64,000 bases of DNA from assembly GCF_016805305.1 (NCBI RefSeq), contig NZ_JAERQN010000014.1, positions 48,302 through 112,301 of the forward strand, in the 5' to 3' direction. The translations under genes were made by a program, and so were the position numbers. This stretch comes from Falsiroseomonas ponticola (GTDB taxonomy: Bacteria; Pseudomonadota; Alphaproteobacteria; Acetobacterales; Acetobacteraceae). Shown here in pieces: positions 1 to 9,054 of this stretch (position 1 is the first letter of the stretch; each line of letters begins with the position of its first letter). The notes under the pieces were generated by a model. That model searched no databases and was not told the DNA's origin. It saw only the letters and a program-made list of their open reading frames with translations.

Positions 1-1206
1 GATCTCCGCCCGCGCCAGGAAGAACAGGTTGCCCTGCTGGTCCGATTGCTGGTCGGCGGAGACGTAGGTGAGGCGCCCGGCCAGCAGCGGCGTGGTGCGC
101 TGGCGGAAGGCCGAGAGGCGGATGTTCACGCGGCTGCCGACATGCAGCTGCTCGACATCCGCCGGCGCGATCTTCGCCTCGATCACCAGCCGGTCGTCCA
201 GCGGCAGCAGGTCCAGCACCGGCACGCCGTCGCTGATGCTGCTGCCGGGCGTGACGAAGCGGATATCGGTGACGATGCCGGCTTCCGGCGCCACCAGGTC
301 CCGCCGGCTGCGGATGTTCTCGGCCGCCAGCACGCGCTGTTCGGCATCCAGCAGCTGCTGCTGGTTGTCCTGCAATTCGCGGGCGATGTCCTGCGCGCGG
401 GTCAGGCGGAAGGTCGCCATCTCGGCCTCCGCCTGGGCGATGGCCTGGCGGTACTGCGCTTCCTGCGCGGCCAGGGACCCGGCGCTGCCCACGAGCTCCG
501 CCTCCATCCGCTCCAGCTCCCGCACCCGGCTCATCAGCGCGAAGCCCTGCTGCGCGAGCGGCCGCTGGCCCGCGAGGTCGGTGCGGACGGAGGCGATGCG
601 GCTGGCGACGGAGCCGCGCTGCGCCGTCGTCGCCTGCAGCTGTTCCCGCTGCACCGCCACGCGGCGTTCATAGACCGCCATGTTGCTGTCATAGGCCTGC
701 CAGCGCGCGGAGAAGAGGCGCTGTTCCGACACCACGATGGTGGCCAGCCCCGGATCGCGTTCCGCCGCACGCAGGATCTCCGCCGGCGCTACGAAGCGGC
801 GTTCATCCTGCTGTTCGGCGCGCAGCCGCGCCACGCGCACCGCCAGCGCGCGGGCCTGCGCGCGGGCCTGGGCGGCGGCGGCTTCCGCCGTGGTGGGGTC
901 GAGGCGCATGAGCACGGTGCCCGCCTGCACGCGCTCCCCCTCCCGCACCAGCAATTGCTGCAGGATGCCGGGCTCGCTCAGCAGGATCGACTTGCGCCGG
1001 CCCTCCGCCACCAGCGACCCGCGGGAGACGACGGCGCGCTCGATCGGCGTGATGGCGGCCCAGGTCAGCACGCCGCCGAAGCCCACGAAGAGCAGCAGCA
1101 GCGCCGCGACGCCGATCCGCCGCACGCTCGGCATCCGCGCGGCCGCATCGGCTTCCGCGAAGCTCAGGGGGATGGATTTCGGGCCGGTGAGGCGTGCCGT
1201 GGTCAT
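1..1206 (-). CDS. HlyD-family type I secretion adaptor (partial, C-terminus beyond window)
   Basis: Periplasmic adaptor (membrane fusion protein) that would link an inner-membrane ABC exporter to a TolC-type outer-membrane channel. 402 codons are visible; the C-terminal end lies off the left edge. One membrane segment lies near residues 29-50, followed by a lipoyl-like half, a long Gln/Ala/Glu/Arg-rich helical hairpin (about residues 90-290), the second lipoyl half, and the start of a beta-barrel domain with an APADVEQLHVG stretch typical of PrtE/HlyD proteins. The ATG at 1206 forms an ATGA overlap with the stop of the upstream ABC exporter gene, so the two are translationally coupled. It is the last visible gene of the secretion operon. 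No tolC homologue is in the window. Function is confident at family level; the cargo is inferred (RTX proteins at 9.1 and 27.5 kb). Confidence 0.92.
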   Translation of the reverse strand, partial: MTTARLTGPKSIPLSFAEADAAARMPSVRRIGVAALLLLFVGFGGVLTWAAITPIERAVVSRGSLVAEGRRKSILLSEPGILQQLLVREGERVQAGTVLMRLDPTTAEAAAAQARAQARALAVRVARLRAEQQDERRFVAPAEILRAAERDPGLATIVVSEQRLFSARWQAYDSNMAVYERRVAVQREQLQATTAQRGSVASRIASVRTDLAGQRPLAQQGFALMSRVRELERMEAELVGSAGSLAAQEAQYRQAIAQAEAEMATFRLTRAQDIARELQDNQQQLLDAEQRVLAAENIRSRRDLVAPEAGIVTDIRFVTPGSSISDGVPVLDLLPLDDRLVIEAKIAPADVEQLHVGSRVNIRLSAFRQRTTPLLAGRLTYVSADQQSDQQGNLFFLARAEI

Positions 1207-2888
1207 GCGCCGCGCATCGCCGGCCTGTCCGGCGCCTCCGTCTTCCAGGCACCCCGGGCACCGAGGCGCAGCAGCTGGTCCACCTGCCCGTGCCACAGGC
1301 CGGGATCATGGCTGACGATCAGGCAGGCCGCGCCGGCCGCCCGCGCCGCCAGCACCGCGGCCAGCACCGCCTGCCGCCCATCCTGATCCAGCCCGGCTTC
1401 CGGTTCGTCCAGCACCAGCAGGCCGGGCGCGCCATGCAGCGCGCGGGCCAGGCCGATCATGCGCTTCTGGCCCATGGACAGGCCGGCGGTGGGGCCGGCT
1501 TCCGTGGCGTAGCCCTGGGGCAGGCGCCCGATCATGTCATGCGCGCCCGCCATCCGCGCCGCGGCCACCACGCCTTCCGCATCCTCCGGCCCGAAGCGGC
1601 CGATGTTCTGCAGCACGCTGCCATCCAGCAGCTGCACATCCTGCGGCAGGTAGCCGATGCGCGGGCCGATCGCGTCCCGCGCCACCCGGTGCGTGTCCTG
1701 GCCTTCCAGCAGGGCGGTACCGGAATCGGGCGCCGCCAGCCCCAGCGCCAGGCGCAGCAGGGTGGACTTGCCCGTGCCGTTCGGCCCCAGCACCAGCGTG
1801 ATGCTGCCCGGCGGGCAATAGACGCTGGTGCCATCCAGCACCGGGCGCGTGGCGCCCGGCGGCGTCCAGCTGAGGTCGCGGATCCAGAGGCCGGGATGCG
1901 CCTCCGCGGCCGGCGGCACGGGCTCCGGCGCCGCATGGTCGGTGAACAGTTCCTGCAGCCGGCGCCAGGCCAGCGCCGCCAGCGCCCAGTCGCGCCAGGA
2001 CAGCACGACGCGCGCGATGGGGGAGGTGGCGGAATTCGCCAGCATGGTCGCCGCGATGATGCTGCCCGGGGAGACCTGGTGATGCGTCGCCAGGATGACG
2101 CCCGCCACCACGATCGTCCCCTGCGCGATGTAGGAGCTGTATTCGGTGATGCCGCGCACCGCCCGCGCGCGGGCCTGCGCCTCGTCGCCCTCGGCCAGCG
2201 CCGCGGCCTGCGCCGGTTCCCAGCGCCGCACCACGGCGTTGAGCATGCCGAGCCCTTCCAGCAGGTCGGCCTGCCGCAGCCGCCCCTGCAGCTCCGCCGA
2301 GGTCTTCACCTGGCGGTCGGAGGCGCTGCGCATCATGCCCCGCGTGGTGCGGTCCAGCACCACGCCCAGCGCGCCGATGGCGATGCAGGCGGACAGCGCG
2401 ATGACGGCATAGACGGGGTGCAGCAGGTACAGCACGAAGAGGCCGATCGGCGTCGCCGTCATGTCGAACAGGTCGGCGATGGTCCCGCCGCCGAGGAAGC
2501 GGCGCAGCTCCGACGTATCCTGCAGCGCCGCCAGGCCCGGGCGCCGGCTGCCGGCCAGCGCGCTGCGGACCGCGGCTTCCAGCGCATCGATGGTGAGGCG
2601 CCGCGCCAGGCTTTCCGCCAGCGCCGCCATCAGCGTCGCGCGCATCGCGCGCATCACGCCGCCCATCACCAGGGCGACGAAGAAGGCCAGGGCCAGCACC
2701 GTCAGGGTATCGAGGTTGTTGCCCTCGATCACGCCATCGAAGATGTGCATGGTCAGCAGCGGCATGCCGAGCAGGCAGGCCTGGCGCGCGACCGACAGGC
2801 CGAAGGCCGTCGCCAGCACGCCGCTGAAGGCGGGGGCGCGGGCCAGGGCCTGCGCCACCTCCGCGGCCGCGGTGCCGGCGCGGATCAC
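1203..2888 (-). CDS. Type I secretion ABC transporter, second half (permease-ATPase)
   Basis: Inner-membrane ABC exporter subunit of the PrtD/type I secretion class, 561 aa from a GTG start. The N-terminal half (about residues 20-310) is a six-helix membrane domain without a C39 peptidase. The ATPase domain follows: Walker A GPNGTGKST (368-376), Q-loop YLPQD, signature LSMGQ (470-474), Walker B LLVLDEP (about 490-496) and an H-loop SHD. All key residues are present, so it should be a competent ATPase. The GTG at 2888 overlaps the upstream exporter stop as GTGA; a longer in-frame ORF from 3407 is low-complexity shadow sequence over the neighbour and is not used. Two adjacent, non-identical halves suggest a heterodimer rather than the usual homodimer (inference). 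Confidence 0.9.
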   Translation of the reverse strand: MIRAGTAAAEVAQALARAPAFSGVLATAFGLSVARQACLLGMPLLTMHIFDGVIEGNNLDTLTVLALAFFVALVMGGVMRAMRATLMAALAESLARRLTIDALEAAVRSALAGSRRPGLAALQDTSELRRFLGGGTIADLFDMTATPIGLFVLYLLHPVYAVIALSACIAIGALGVVLDRTTRGMMRSASDRQVKTSAELQGRLRQADLLEGLGMLNAVVRRWEPAQAAALAEGDEAQARARAVRGITEYSSYIAQGTIVVAGVILATHHQVSPGSIIAATMLANSATSPIARVVLSWRDWALAALAWRRLQELFTDHAAPEPVPPAAEAHPGLWIRDLSWTPPGATRPVLDGTSVYCPPGSITLVLGPNGTGKSTLLRLALGLAAPDSGTALLEGQDTHRVARDAIGPRIGYLPQDVQLLDGSVLQNIGRFGPEDAEGVVAAARMAGAHDMIGRLPQGYATEAGPTAGLSMGQKRMIGLARALHGAPGLLVLDEPEAGLDQDGRQAVLAAVLAARAAGAACLIVSHDPGLWHGQVDQLLRLGARGAWKTEAPDRPAMRGA

Positions 2889-4642
2889 GCGGCTTCCCCC
2901 GCCCGGCGGCGCGGGCCCGGGCCAGGGTTGGGGCCGGGCCCGGCGATGGCGGGCGTGAGTGGCGCCGGCGCCAGCTGGCCGCCCCGCAGCACCAGCACGC
3001 GATCGGCGGCGGCCAGCAGCGCCGGGCGGTGGGAGGTGAAGAGGATGCCCATCCCCTCCGCCGCCAGGCGGCGGATCAGGCGGACCAGGCGCTGCTCGCC
3101 CTCCGCATCCAGGAAGGCGGCGGGTTCGTCCATGACCAGCAGCCGGGGCCGGCCATACAGCGCGCGGGCCAGCGCCACGCGCTGCCGCTGGCCGGCGGAA
3201 AGCGGGCCCTCCGCCCGGATCGGCGTGGCGTAGCCCATGGGCAGCGCGGTGATGATCGAGGCCGCGTCCGCCAGCCGGGCGGCTTCCATCACCGCCTGCA
3301 TGTCGGGCGGGCCGAGCCGCGCAATCGCCTCCGCCACCGTGCCGTCGGTCAGCAGCGGGTCCTGCGGCAGGTAGCCGACATGGCGGGCGAAATCCTCCCG
3401 CTGCCACTGGCTGGTGGACTGGCCGTCCAGGAAGCAGCCGCCGGCGGAAGGCCGCACCATGCCGACGGCGATGCGCAGCAGCGTGGTCTTTCCCGCGCCC
3501 GCGGTGCCGGCGATGGCCACGGCGCGGCCCGGTTCCACCACCAGCTGCACGTCATGCAGCAGGGCGCGCGGCGCGCCGCGATGGGCGAAGCTGACGCGGT
3601 CCATCACCAGCCGCGCATCCCGGCAGGGGAAGGCGATGGCGCCATCCGGGCCGCGATCGCCCTGCGACAGCGCCTGCAGCCGCCGCCAGGATGCCAGCGC
3701 GCCGGCCCAATCCGTGGCGGCGCCGCCCAGCCGGGTGAAGGGGCCCACGATCTGCGACATCAGCAGCATCGTCACCAGCGCGCCGATGCCGACATTGGCG
3801 CCGTTCGCCGCCAGCACCGTGCCCAGCACCAGCGCGCCGCCGGTGCCGATGCCCGACACCGTGGTCAGCGCGGCGCTGATCCAGCGCCCGGCATTCTGCG
3901 CGCCGCGCAGCGCCGTGGCGCTCTCCTCCATCCGCGCCTCCCACTGGGTGGCGAGGTTGTGGCGCATGCCCATCGCCTCCACCGCCTCCGCGCAGCGCAT
4001 CGCATCCGCGACCAGGGCGCTGGTCTGCGCATGCGCGTCGTTGGAGGCGACGAGCGCGCGGCGCGTCAGCCTCTCCCCCACCACGGAGAGGATCGCGGCC
4101 ATCAGGCAGCAGGCGAGCGCGAAGGCGGCGAAGGCCCAGTGGAAATACAGCAGCAGCAGGACCAGCAGCGGCACGATCACCGCATCCACCACGGCGGTCA
4201 GCACCGGGCCCGCCAGGCTGCGGCGCAGATCCTCCACATCCCGCAGCGCCTGGCCGGCGCTGATGTCGGACCGCCCCGCCTGCCGGGCCGCGGCGATGAC
4301 CAGCGGCGCCGCCATGCGCCGCGCCAGCCGGTGCGACACGGCCAGCAGCCCCACTTCCCGCAGCTGGTCCAGCGCCACGTTCAGCCCGATGGCGAAGCCC
4401 AGCAGCACGGCGAGCCCCGCCAGCGTCCAGCCATTCCCGGTGGGCAGCACCATGTGCCAGATCATCATCTTGCTGACGGTGAGCCAGAAGCCCGCCAGGG
4501 CCAGCACGATGCCGAGCCAGAGGGTGAAGCGCGCGGCGACGCCGATCTCCCCCCGCGCGATGTCCATCACGCCCTCCGCCCTGACCGGCTTGCCCCCCAT
4601 GCGGGCGGAGCCCTGCGGGGCGGGCAGGCGGCGCGCGGCCAT
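2885..4642 (-). CDS. Type I secretion ABC transporter, first half (permease-ATPase)
   Basis: Inner-membrane ABC exporter half, 585 aa. Transmembrane helices span roughly residues 38-310. The ATPase domain holds Walker A GTAGAGKTT (379-387), Q-loop YLPQD, signature LSAGQ (481-485), Walker B LLVMDEP (501-507) and H-loop His538. There is no N-terminal C39 peptidase, so cargo is probably recognised through a C-terminal signal, as known for RTX exporters. The start overlaps the stop of the upstream coiled-coil protein (ATGA at 4642) and the stop overlaps the GTG of the second half. Gene order adaptor-ABC-ABC with overlaps indicates one operon. The Met at residue 26 is an alternative start nearer the usual family length. 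Confidence 0.9.
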   Translation of the reverse strand: MAARRLPAPQGSARMGGKPVRAEGVMDIARGEIGVAARFTLWLGIVLALAGFWLTVSKMMIWHMVLPTGNGWTLAGLAVLLGFAIGLNVALDQLREVGLLAVSHRLARRMAAPLVIAAARQAGRSDISAGQALRDVEDLRRSLAGPVLTAVVDAVIVPLLVLLLLYFHWAFAAFALACCLMAAILSVVGERLTRRALVASNDAHAQTSALVADAMRCAEAVEAMGMRHNLATQWEARMEESATALRGAQNAGRWISAALTTVSGIGTGGALVLGTVLAANGANVGIGALVTMLLMSQIVGPFTRLGGAATDWAGALASWRRLQALSQGDRGPDGAIAFPCRDARLVMDRVSFAHRGAPRALLHDVQLVVEPGRAVAIAGTAGAGKTTLLRIAVGMVRPSAGGCFLDGQSTSQWQREDFARHVGYLPQDPLLTDGTVAEAIARLGPPDMQAVMEAARLADAASIITALPMGYATPIRAEGPLSAGQRQRVALARALYGRPRLLVMDEPAAFLDAEGEQRLVRLIRRLAAEGMGILFTSHRPALLAAADRVLVLRGGQLAPAPLTPAIAGPGPNPGPGPRRRAGEAA

Positions 4643-5328
4643 CAGAGGGCCAGGATCAGGGCGAAGGCGGTCAGCGCGCCGAAGCTGGTCAGCCCGAGCA
4701 GCGCCATCAGCACCACCTGCCAGGTATCCGGCCCGCCCCGCCCGGCGCGGGGCGGCGAGGCTTCCGCCTGCATCGCCGCCAGGCGTTCATCCAGCCGGGC
4801 CACCCAGGCTTCCAGCACCGCGATCCGCTGCTCCGCCTCCTCCGCCGGGGCCATGGCGGATTCCGCGGGGGCGCGGGCGGCCACTTCCTGCAGCCGCTGT
4901 TCCAGCGCGCGCTGGCCGGCCACCAGCTGCTCGATCGCCTTGATGACCTGCGGGCTGGTGGCGGGTGCGGCGGCGGGGGCGGGGGGGCGGGCCTCCGCCG
5001 CCGGGCGCCGGAAGAGCTGGAGCGGTGCCTCCCCGCCCTCCGCCCCGCGCGCCACCACGACGAGGTCCGACCGGCGTTCGGCCCAGGCGGGCTTCAGCGG
5101 GAAGCGGAAGCCGTGGAAGGCATCGCCGATGCCGGCGCGCACCAGGTCCGTGCGGTGCCGGTCCGCGACCGTGGTGGCGACCGCCTGGCCGTCCAGCCGC
5201 AGCTCCACGATCACGCGTTCCGTCGGATGGGCGGGCTCGAAGGCCCAGCCATCGATCTGGTTGCCGCTCAGCCCATCGATGAAGCCGCGGATTTCCGGCG
5301 CCGCGCTGGCGTCAGCCGACCCGGACAC
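4642..5328 (-). CDS. GWA-type domain, coiled coil and C-terminal membrane anchor; function unknown
   Basis: A 228-aa protein of unknown function. Residues 14-95 form a compact beta-rich domain with landmarks GFIDG, IDGWAFEP, ADRHRTDL and GDAFHGF; I recall similar domains beside glycosyltransferases in glycan loci. A Pro/Ala-rich linker (105-125) leads to an amphipathic, probably coiled-coil segment (127-190), then a single hydrophobic helix at the extreme C-terminus (about 203-228), so it is probably tail-anchored in the inner membrane. It overlaps the end of the upstream GT4 gene by 17 nt and the exporter start by an ATGA, placing it between glycosyltransferase and secretion genes. A scaffold linking glycosyltransferase and exporter is conceivable but is inference only. 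Confidence 0.8.
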   Translation of the reverse strand: MSGSADASAAPEIRGFIDGLSGNQIDGWAFEPAHPTERVIVELRLDGQAVATTVADRHRTDLVRAGIGDAFHGFRFPLKPAWAERRSDLVVVARGAEGGEAPLQLFRRPAAEARPPAPAAAPATSPQVIKAIEQLVAGQRALEQRLQEVAARAPAESAMAPAEEAEQRIAVLEAWVARLDERLAAMQAEASPPRAGRGGPDTWQVVLMALLGLTSFGALTAFALILAL

Positions 5329-6637
5329 GCGCCTCTCCCCCCGCCATGCGCCGCGGCGCGGTGGCGATCGCGGCGTCCTCCGCCGTCTCCGCCGCGGCGG
5401 CCGGCGGCGCCAGCAGGCGGCGATACAGCGCCAGGTGCTCGACCGCCGCCTGGTCGATCAGCCGCGGCGGGCGGATGCCGGCGGCGAGCCTCTCCCACAG
5501 CCCCTTCTCCTCCACCGCGCGCCGCATCGTGGCGGCAAGGCCGGCGGCATCGCCGATCGGGAAATGCAGGCCATCGATGTCGTCGCGCACCGCTTCCGCC
5601 ATGCCGCCCGCATTGCCGCAGATCACCGGCCGGCCGTGGCGGAAGGCCTCCATCGCCACCAGGGGCGCGTTCTCCCACCAGATCGAGGGCATCACCACCC
5701 AATCCACCGCCGCCATGCGCGCCGGCATGTCGCGCGCGGTGTAGAGGCCGTGGTGCCGCGCATCGGGCGCGGCTTCCAGCGCCGCCTTGAATTCGCCGAG
5801 GAATTCGTCCGGCTGCCAGGCGGTGCCGCCATGCAGCGCCAGGTCATGCGCCACGCCCTGCTTCGCCAGCCGCGCGGAGGCGCCGAGCGCCACCATCGCG
5901 CCCTTGAAGCGGTTGATGTGGCCGAAGAAGCCGAAGCGGTCCCGCCGCCCATCCGGCGCGGGCCGCGGCGGCGCGGTGGGGCCGAGCGCGATGCCGTTGC
6001 GCAGCACCTCGATCCGCGAGGCGTCCCAGCCGGCTTCCACGAAGCGGTCGCGCAGGAAGTCGGAGGGCGAGAGGATCAGGTCCACCCCCGCGAAGGCGCC
6101 GCGGATGCCGAGGTCCCGCAGCACGAGGTCCGTGCCGCCGCGCCCGGGGAAGCAGCGCCGGCAGCCATCGGGGGAGGGGCCGGGGCAGAGCCGGCCATCC
6201 ACCGTCAGCAGCTGGCCTTCCTGCGGGCAGATCGCGAAGAAGTCGTGCAGCGTGACGACGATGCGCGCCCTGGGCGCGACGCGCCGCACCAGGTCCAGCG
6301 TCTCCAGCCCGAAATAAAGCAGGTGGTGGAAATGGATCACGTCGGGCTGGAAGGCCGCGACGAAGGGGCCGAGTTCCTGCAGCCCCCAGGTATCCAGCTG
6401 CGCCAGGTGGAAGCGGTCGAAATGGCTGAGCCAGACCAGCATCTCATCCGCATGGCGGCCCGCGGCCTGGAACAGCGTGCCCGGGCGGCGTTCGCGGTGC
6501 TGCCCGGTGACGGCGCCGAGGAACAGCCCTTCCACCCCATGCCGGTCGCGCAATTCGCGGAACAGGCCACGCGCCACCACCTCGGTGCCGCCGGGCTGCA
6601 GGTCGGGGTGGTTATGGCAGAAGACGAGAAGGCGCAT
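5312..6637 (-). CDS. GT4-family glycosyltransferase
   Basis: 441-aa GT-B-fold retaining glycosyltransferase, probably cytoplasmic. The N-terminus carries the acceptor-side motif PGGTE (about residues 15-19); the C-terminal Rossmann half carries FFGHINRFKG, a donor-sugar-type loop, and the E-x7-E-like region PSIWWENAPLVAMEAF followed by GRPVICGNAGGMAE. These are family GT4 hallmarks; donor and acceptor cannot be read from sequence. The internal segment HDFFAICPQEGQL with several Cys (CPGPSPDGCRRCF) resembles the Cys-rich loop of some GT4 enzymes. Its 3' end overlaps the coiled-coil membrane protein by 17 nt, so it heads the type I secretion operon. No clear Shine-Dalgarno precedes the ATG at 6637. 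Confidence 0.88.
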   Translation of the reverse strand: MRLLVFCHNHPDLQPGGTEVVARGLFRELRDRHGVEGLFLGAVTGQHRERRPGTLFQAAGRHADEMLVWLSHFDRFHLAQLDTWGLQELGPFVAAFQPDVIHFHHLLYFGLETLDLVRRVAPRARIVVTLHDFFAICPQEGQLLTVDGRLCPGPSPDGCRRCFPGRGGTDLVLRDLGIRGAFAGVDLILSPSDFLRDRFVEAGWDASRIEVLRNGIALGPTAPPRPAPDGRRDRFGFFGHINRFKGAMVALGASARLAKQGVAHDLALHGGTAWQPDEFLGEFKAALEAAPDARHHGLYTARDMPARMAAVDWVVMPSIWWENAPLVAMEAFRHGRPVICGNAGGMAEAVRDDIDGLHFPIGDAAGLAATMRRAVEEKGLWERLAAGIRPPRLIDQAAVEHLALYRRLLAPPAAAAETAEDAAIATAPRRMAGGEARVRVG

Positions 6638-6772
6638 GGTTCGGTGACGCTAGCACCTTGAGTGGATCAGCGGGCGAGGCTCTTCGCCCCGATGCCGCAA
6701 AAACATGTCCGCGGGAAGGGGGATACGACAATCCTCGCCCGTCCGGGTTGTTCCGGCGCCGGTGATGCCGCT
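6638..6772. other. Short intergenic spacer between GT2 and GT4 genes
   Basis: 135 bp containing a mildly A-rich stretch around 6697-6706 and no ORF. It could hold the promoter of the GT4-secretion operon (minus strand), but no convincing -35/-10 pair was found. Confidence 0.4.
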
Positions 6773-8911
6773 TCACGCCGCCGCGAAGGTCTCCCCGGCC
6801 CGTGAAAATCCGTCCATCAGCGTGGCGATCGTGCGGTCCCAGCGATGGTGGTGCAATCGGCGATTGTAGGCGGCCGCGACGGTGCCGGCGTAGCCGCCAT
6901 GCTGGGCGATCGACTGGCGCTCGAAGTGGAACAGCTCCGCCGCCGGTTCGTAGAAGATGGTCCCGCCGGCCTCGCGCAGCCGCAGGCAGAGGTCGCTGTC
7001 CTCGTAGTCGCCGACGATGTAGCCGGCATGGAAGCCGCCGACCTCGTCCCAGGCCTTGCGGCGGATCAGCATCGCCGCGCCGGTCACGCCCGGCACGTCC
7101 CGCGGCCGGTTGGCTTCGGGGTAGTGGCGGGGGAATCCCTTGAAGTAGTGGCAGTTGAACCAGTCATCCCCCGGGCCGCGGGCGAAATACAGGCCGGCAT
7201 GCTGCAGCGACCCGTCATCGAACATCAGCTTCGGCCCGACGCAGGCGATGCGCCGGTCGGATTCCAGCCGCGCGAGGAGCGGCGCCAGCCAGCCCGGCCG
7301 GTCCGGCACCACGTCCGAGTTCAGCATCAGCAGCAGCGGCGCGGTGGCCACGGCGGCGCCGCTGTTGCAGGCGGTGGCGTAGCCGGCATTGCGCCCATGC
7401 AGCACCAGCGTGACGCCGATGCCCGCCAGGCCGCAGGTGCCGCGCAGCAGGTGCTCGGCCTCCCCGCGCTGCTCGGGGCTGTCCAGCACGTAGATGATCT
7501 CCGCCTGCCGCAGCATCGGGTCCCGCGCGAAGGCGGCGAGCTGGTGGCGGATGAAGCGGAGGTTCCGGTAGAGCGGGATGACGAAGGAGATGGCGGGCGC
7601 GGCCGGCGCCGGGCCGATGCGCACCACCTCCTGCCCCACCGGATCGGCGGAGGCGGCGGCATGCAGCCTTGCGGCGGCGGGGGCCAGGACCTGGTCCAGC
7701 AGGGCCGGGCCGACATCCAGCGGGTTGACGCTGCGCAGCACCACCTCCCGCGCCTGGGCGGCGGGGATCAGGGCGGGGCCGGCGATCAGCTCGATGGCAT
7801 CGCCGGAGCCGAGCGCGACCTCCACCCGCCATTGCGCCACCGGGCCGGGGCCGGCATCGGGCACATGCACGACGAAGCCGGGCCGCGGATCGGCATCGCC
7901 GAAGGGGGCCTGTTCGAACTTCTTCACCACGTCGGGGCGGCTGACGCGGAAGATGGATTCGGGCGGCACGGGGATGGGGCCGAAGGGGCCGCGCAGCAGC
8001 AGGCCGCGGGTCAGGCGCAGCGGGTCATGCAGCCAGCCCAGCAGGAAGACGCCGCCGCCATGGTCGGAGATCGCGCGGTCCACCGCGGCGCCGACGGCGT
8101 TCGCGGTTTCCGCCGCCGCGCGGGGCGGCGCCAGGGCCAGCACCTGCGCATCCCGCACCGCATCGCGGCACCAGGGTTCCTGCACATGGCGCCGCAGCGC
8201 GATGAAGGCCTGGCGCAGCAGGCCGCGCTGCGGCCCGTTGGGCTGCCGGGCGAGTTCGACCAGCGAGGGCGGGGGGGCGGCCGGGGCGGGCAGTTGCAGC
8301 GCGGTGCCGTCGCCCTGCAGCAGCACCGCGCCGGCCGCGCCCGCGGGCAGGGGGGAGAGGCCGGCCTCCGGATCCGGCACCCGGCCCAGGCCCTGGGGCG
8401 TCACCAGCCAGCCGCCGGCCTCGATCCGCCACAGGCAGCGCCCCTGGCCGAGCATGACCAGCGGGCGGGCGGTATCCGGCGCCGGGCGCAGCAGGGGCCG
8501 CGCCAGGGCGACCAGGTCCCGCGCCAGCGCGCCATCGGCGGCGGCGCGCAGCGGCCCGGCCGCCTTGCCGGCGAGCAGCGCCAGCAGCCGCGGCGCGGCG
8601 GCGAGGAGGGGTTGCAGCTGGTCGGGCGCGCGCGCCGGGCCGAGCGCCGACCAGGGCCCGCCCGCGAGGCGGAGGCCGATGCCCGCGCCGCCCCGCGCCT
8701 TGAGCAGCAGGATGGTGCCGCCGCCCGCCTCCTCCGGCAGGGGCATCTGGGAGAGGGGGCGGAAGGGCGCACCCTCATCGAGGCGGCATTCGGCGCCCTG
8801 GGCCTCCGCCGCGCCGCGCAGCACGACCATGGCCACATCCGTGCCGAGGCGCACCCACCAGGCATCGATGGCCGGTCCGGTCGCGGGCATGTCGGCGGGG
8901 GTGCTGGTCAC
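6773..8911 (-). CDS. Large GT2-family glycosyltransferase with novel N-terminal region
   Basis: 712-aa protein. The C-terminal part from about residue 438 is a GT-A glycosyltransferase: nucleotide-binding strand ISFVIPLYRNL, the NAGYATACNSG segment, a DXD-like LNSDVVPD near 530, a GVTGAAMLIRR region, and the acceptor/base motif DYEDSDLCLR near 632. It most resembles family-2 rhamnosyl- or N-acetylglucosaminyl-type transferases. The first ~430 residues are Ala/Pro/Arg-rich and do not match a family I recognise. The start is GTG at 8911, chosen because AAAGGG lies about 8 nt upstream; an ATG seven codons later is possible. It lies with the dTDP-rhamnose genes, so a rhamnose-containing surface glycan is a reasonable but unproven product. 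Confidence 0.85.
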   Translation of the reverse strand: MTSTPADMPATGPAIDAWWVRLGTDVAMVVLRGAAEAQGAECRLDEGAPFRPLSQMPLPEEAGGGTILLLKARGGAGIGLRLAGGPWSALGPARAPDQLQPLLAAAPRLLALLAGKAAGPLRAAADGALARDLVALARPLLRPAPDTARPLVMLGQGRCLWRIEAGGWLVTPQGLGRVPDPEAGLSPLPAGAAGAVLLQGDGTALQLPAPAAPPPSLVELARQPNGPQRGLLRQAFIALRRHVQEPWCRDAVRDAQVLALAPPRAAAETANAVGAAVDRAISDHGGGVFLLGWLHDPLRLTRGLLLRGPFGPIPVPPESIFRVSRPDVVKKFEQAPFGDADPRPGFVVHVPDAGPGPVAQWRVEVALGSGDAIELIAGPALIPAAQAREVVLRSVNPLDVGPALLDQVLAPAAARLHAAASADPVGQEVVRIGPAPAAPAISFVIPLYRNLRFIRHQLAAFARDPMLRQAEIIYVLDSPEQRGEAEHLLRGTCGLAGIGVTLVLHGRNAGYATACNSGAAVATAPLLLMLNSDVVPDRPGWLAPLLARLESDRRIACVGPKLMFDDGSLQHAGLYFARGPGDDWFNCHYFKGFPRHYPEANRPRDVPGVTGAAMLIRRKAWDEVGGFHAGYIVGDYEDSDLCLRLREAGGTIFYEPAAELFHFERQSIAQHGGYAGTVAAAYNRRLHHHRWDRTIATLMDGFSRAGETFAAA

Positions 8912-9054
8912 GGATCGGCCCTTTTGCTGGGCGGCATCAATGACGCGGATGTGATCGGGCGCAAGCGGAAAGCCACCGGGGGAACGATGCCGGCCATGGC
9001 CCGCCGCCGCGCCACCCGATGCCTACGCCGCGCCGGGCACCGAAGGGCCCGGCG

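Noticed and set aside
3029..6661. 1210-aa plus-strand ORF antisense to ABC, coiled-coil and GT4 genes
   Set aside because: Arg/Pro/His/Gln-rich translation without domains; it is the antisense frame of well-supported minus-strand genes in very GC-rich DNA.
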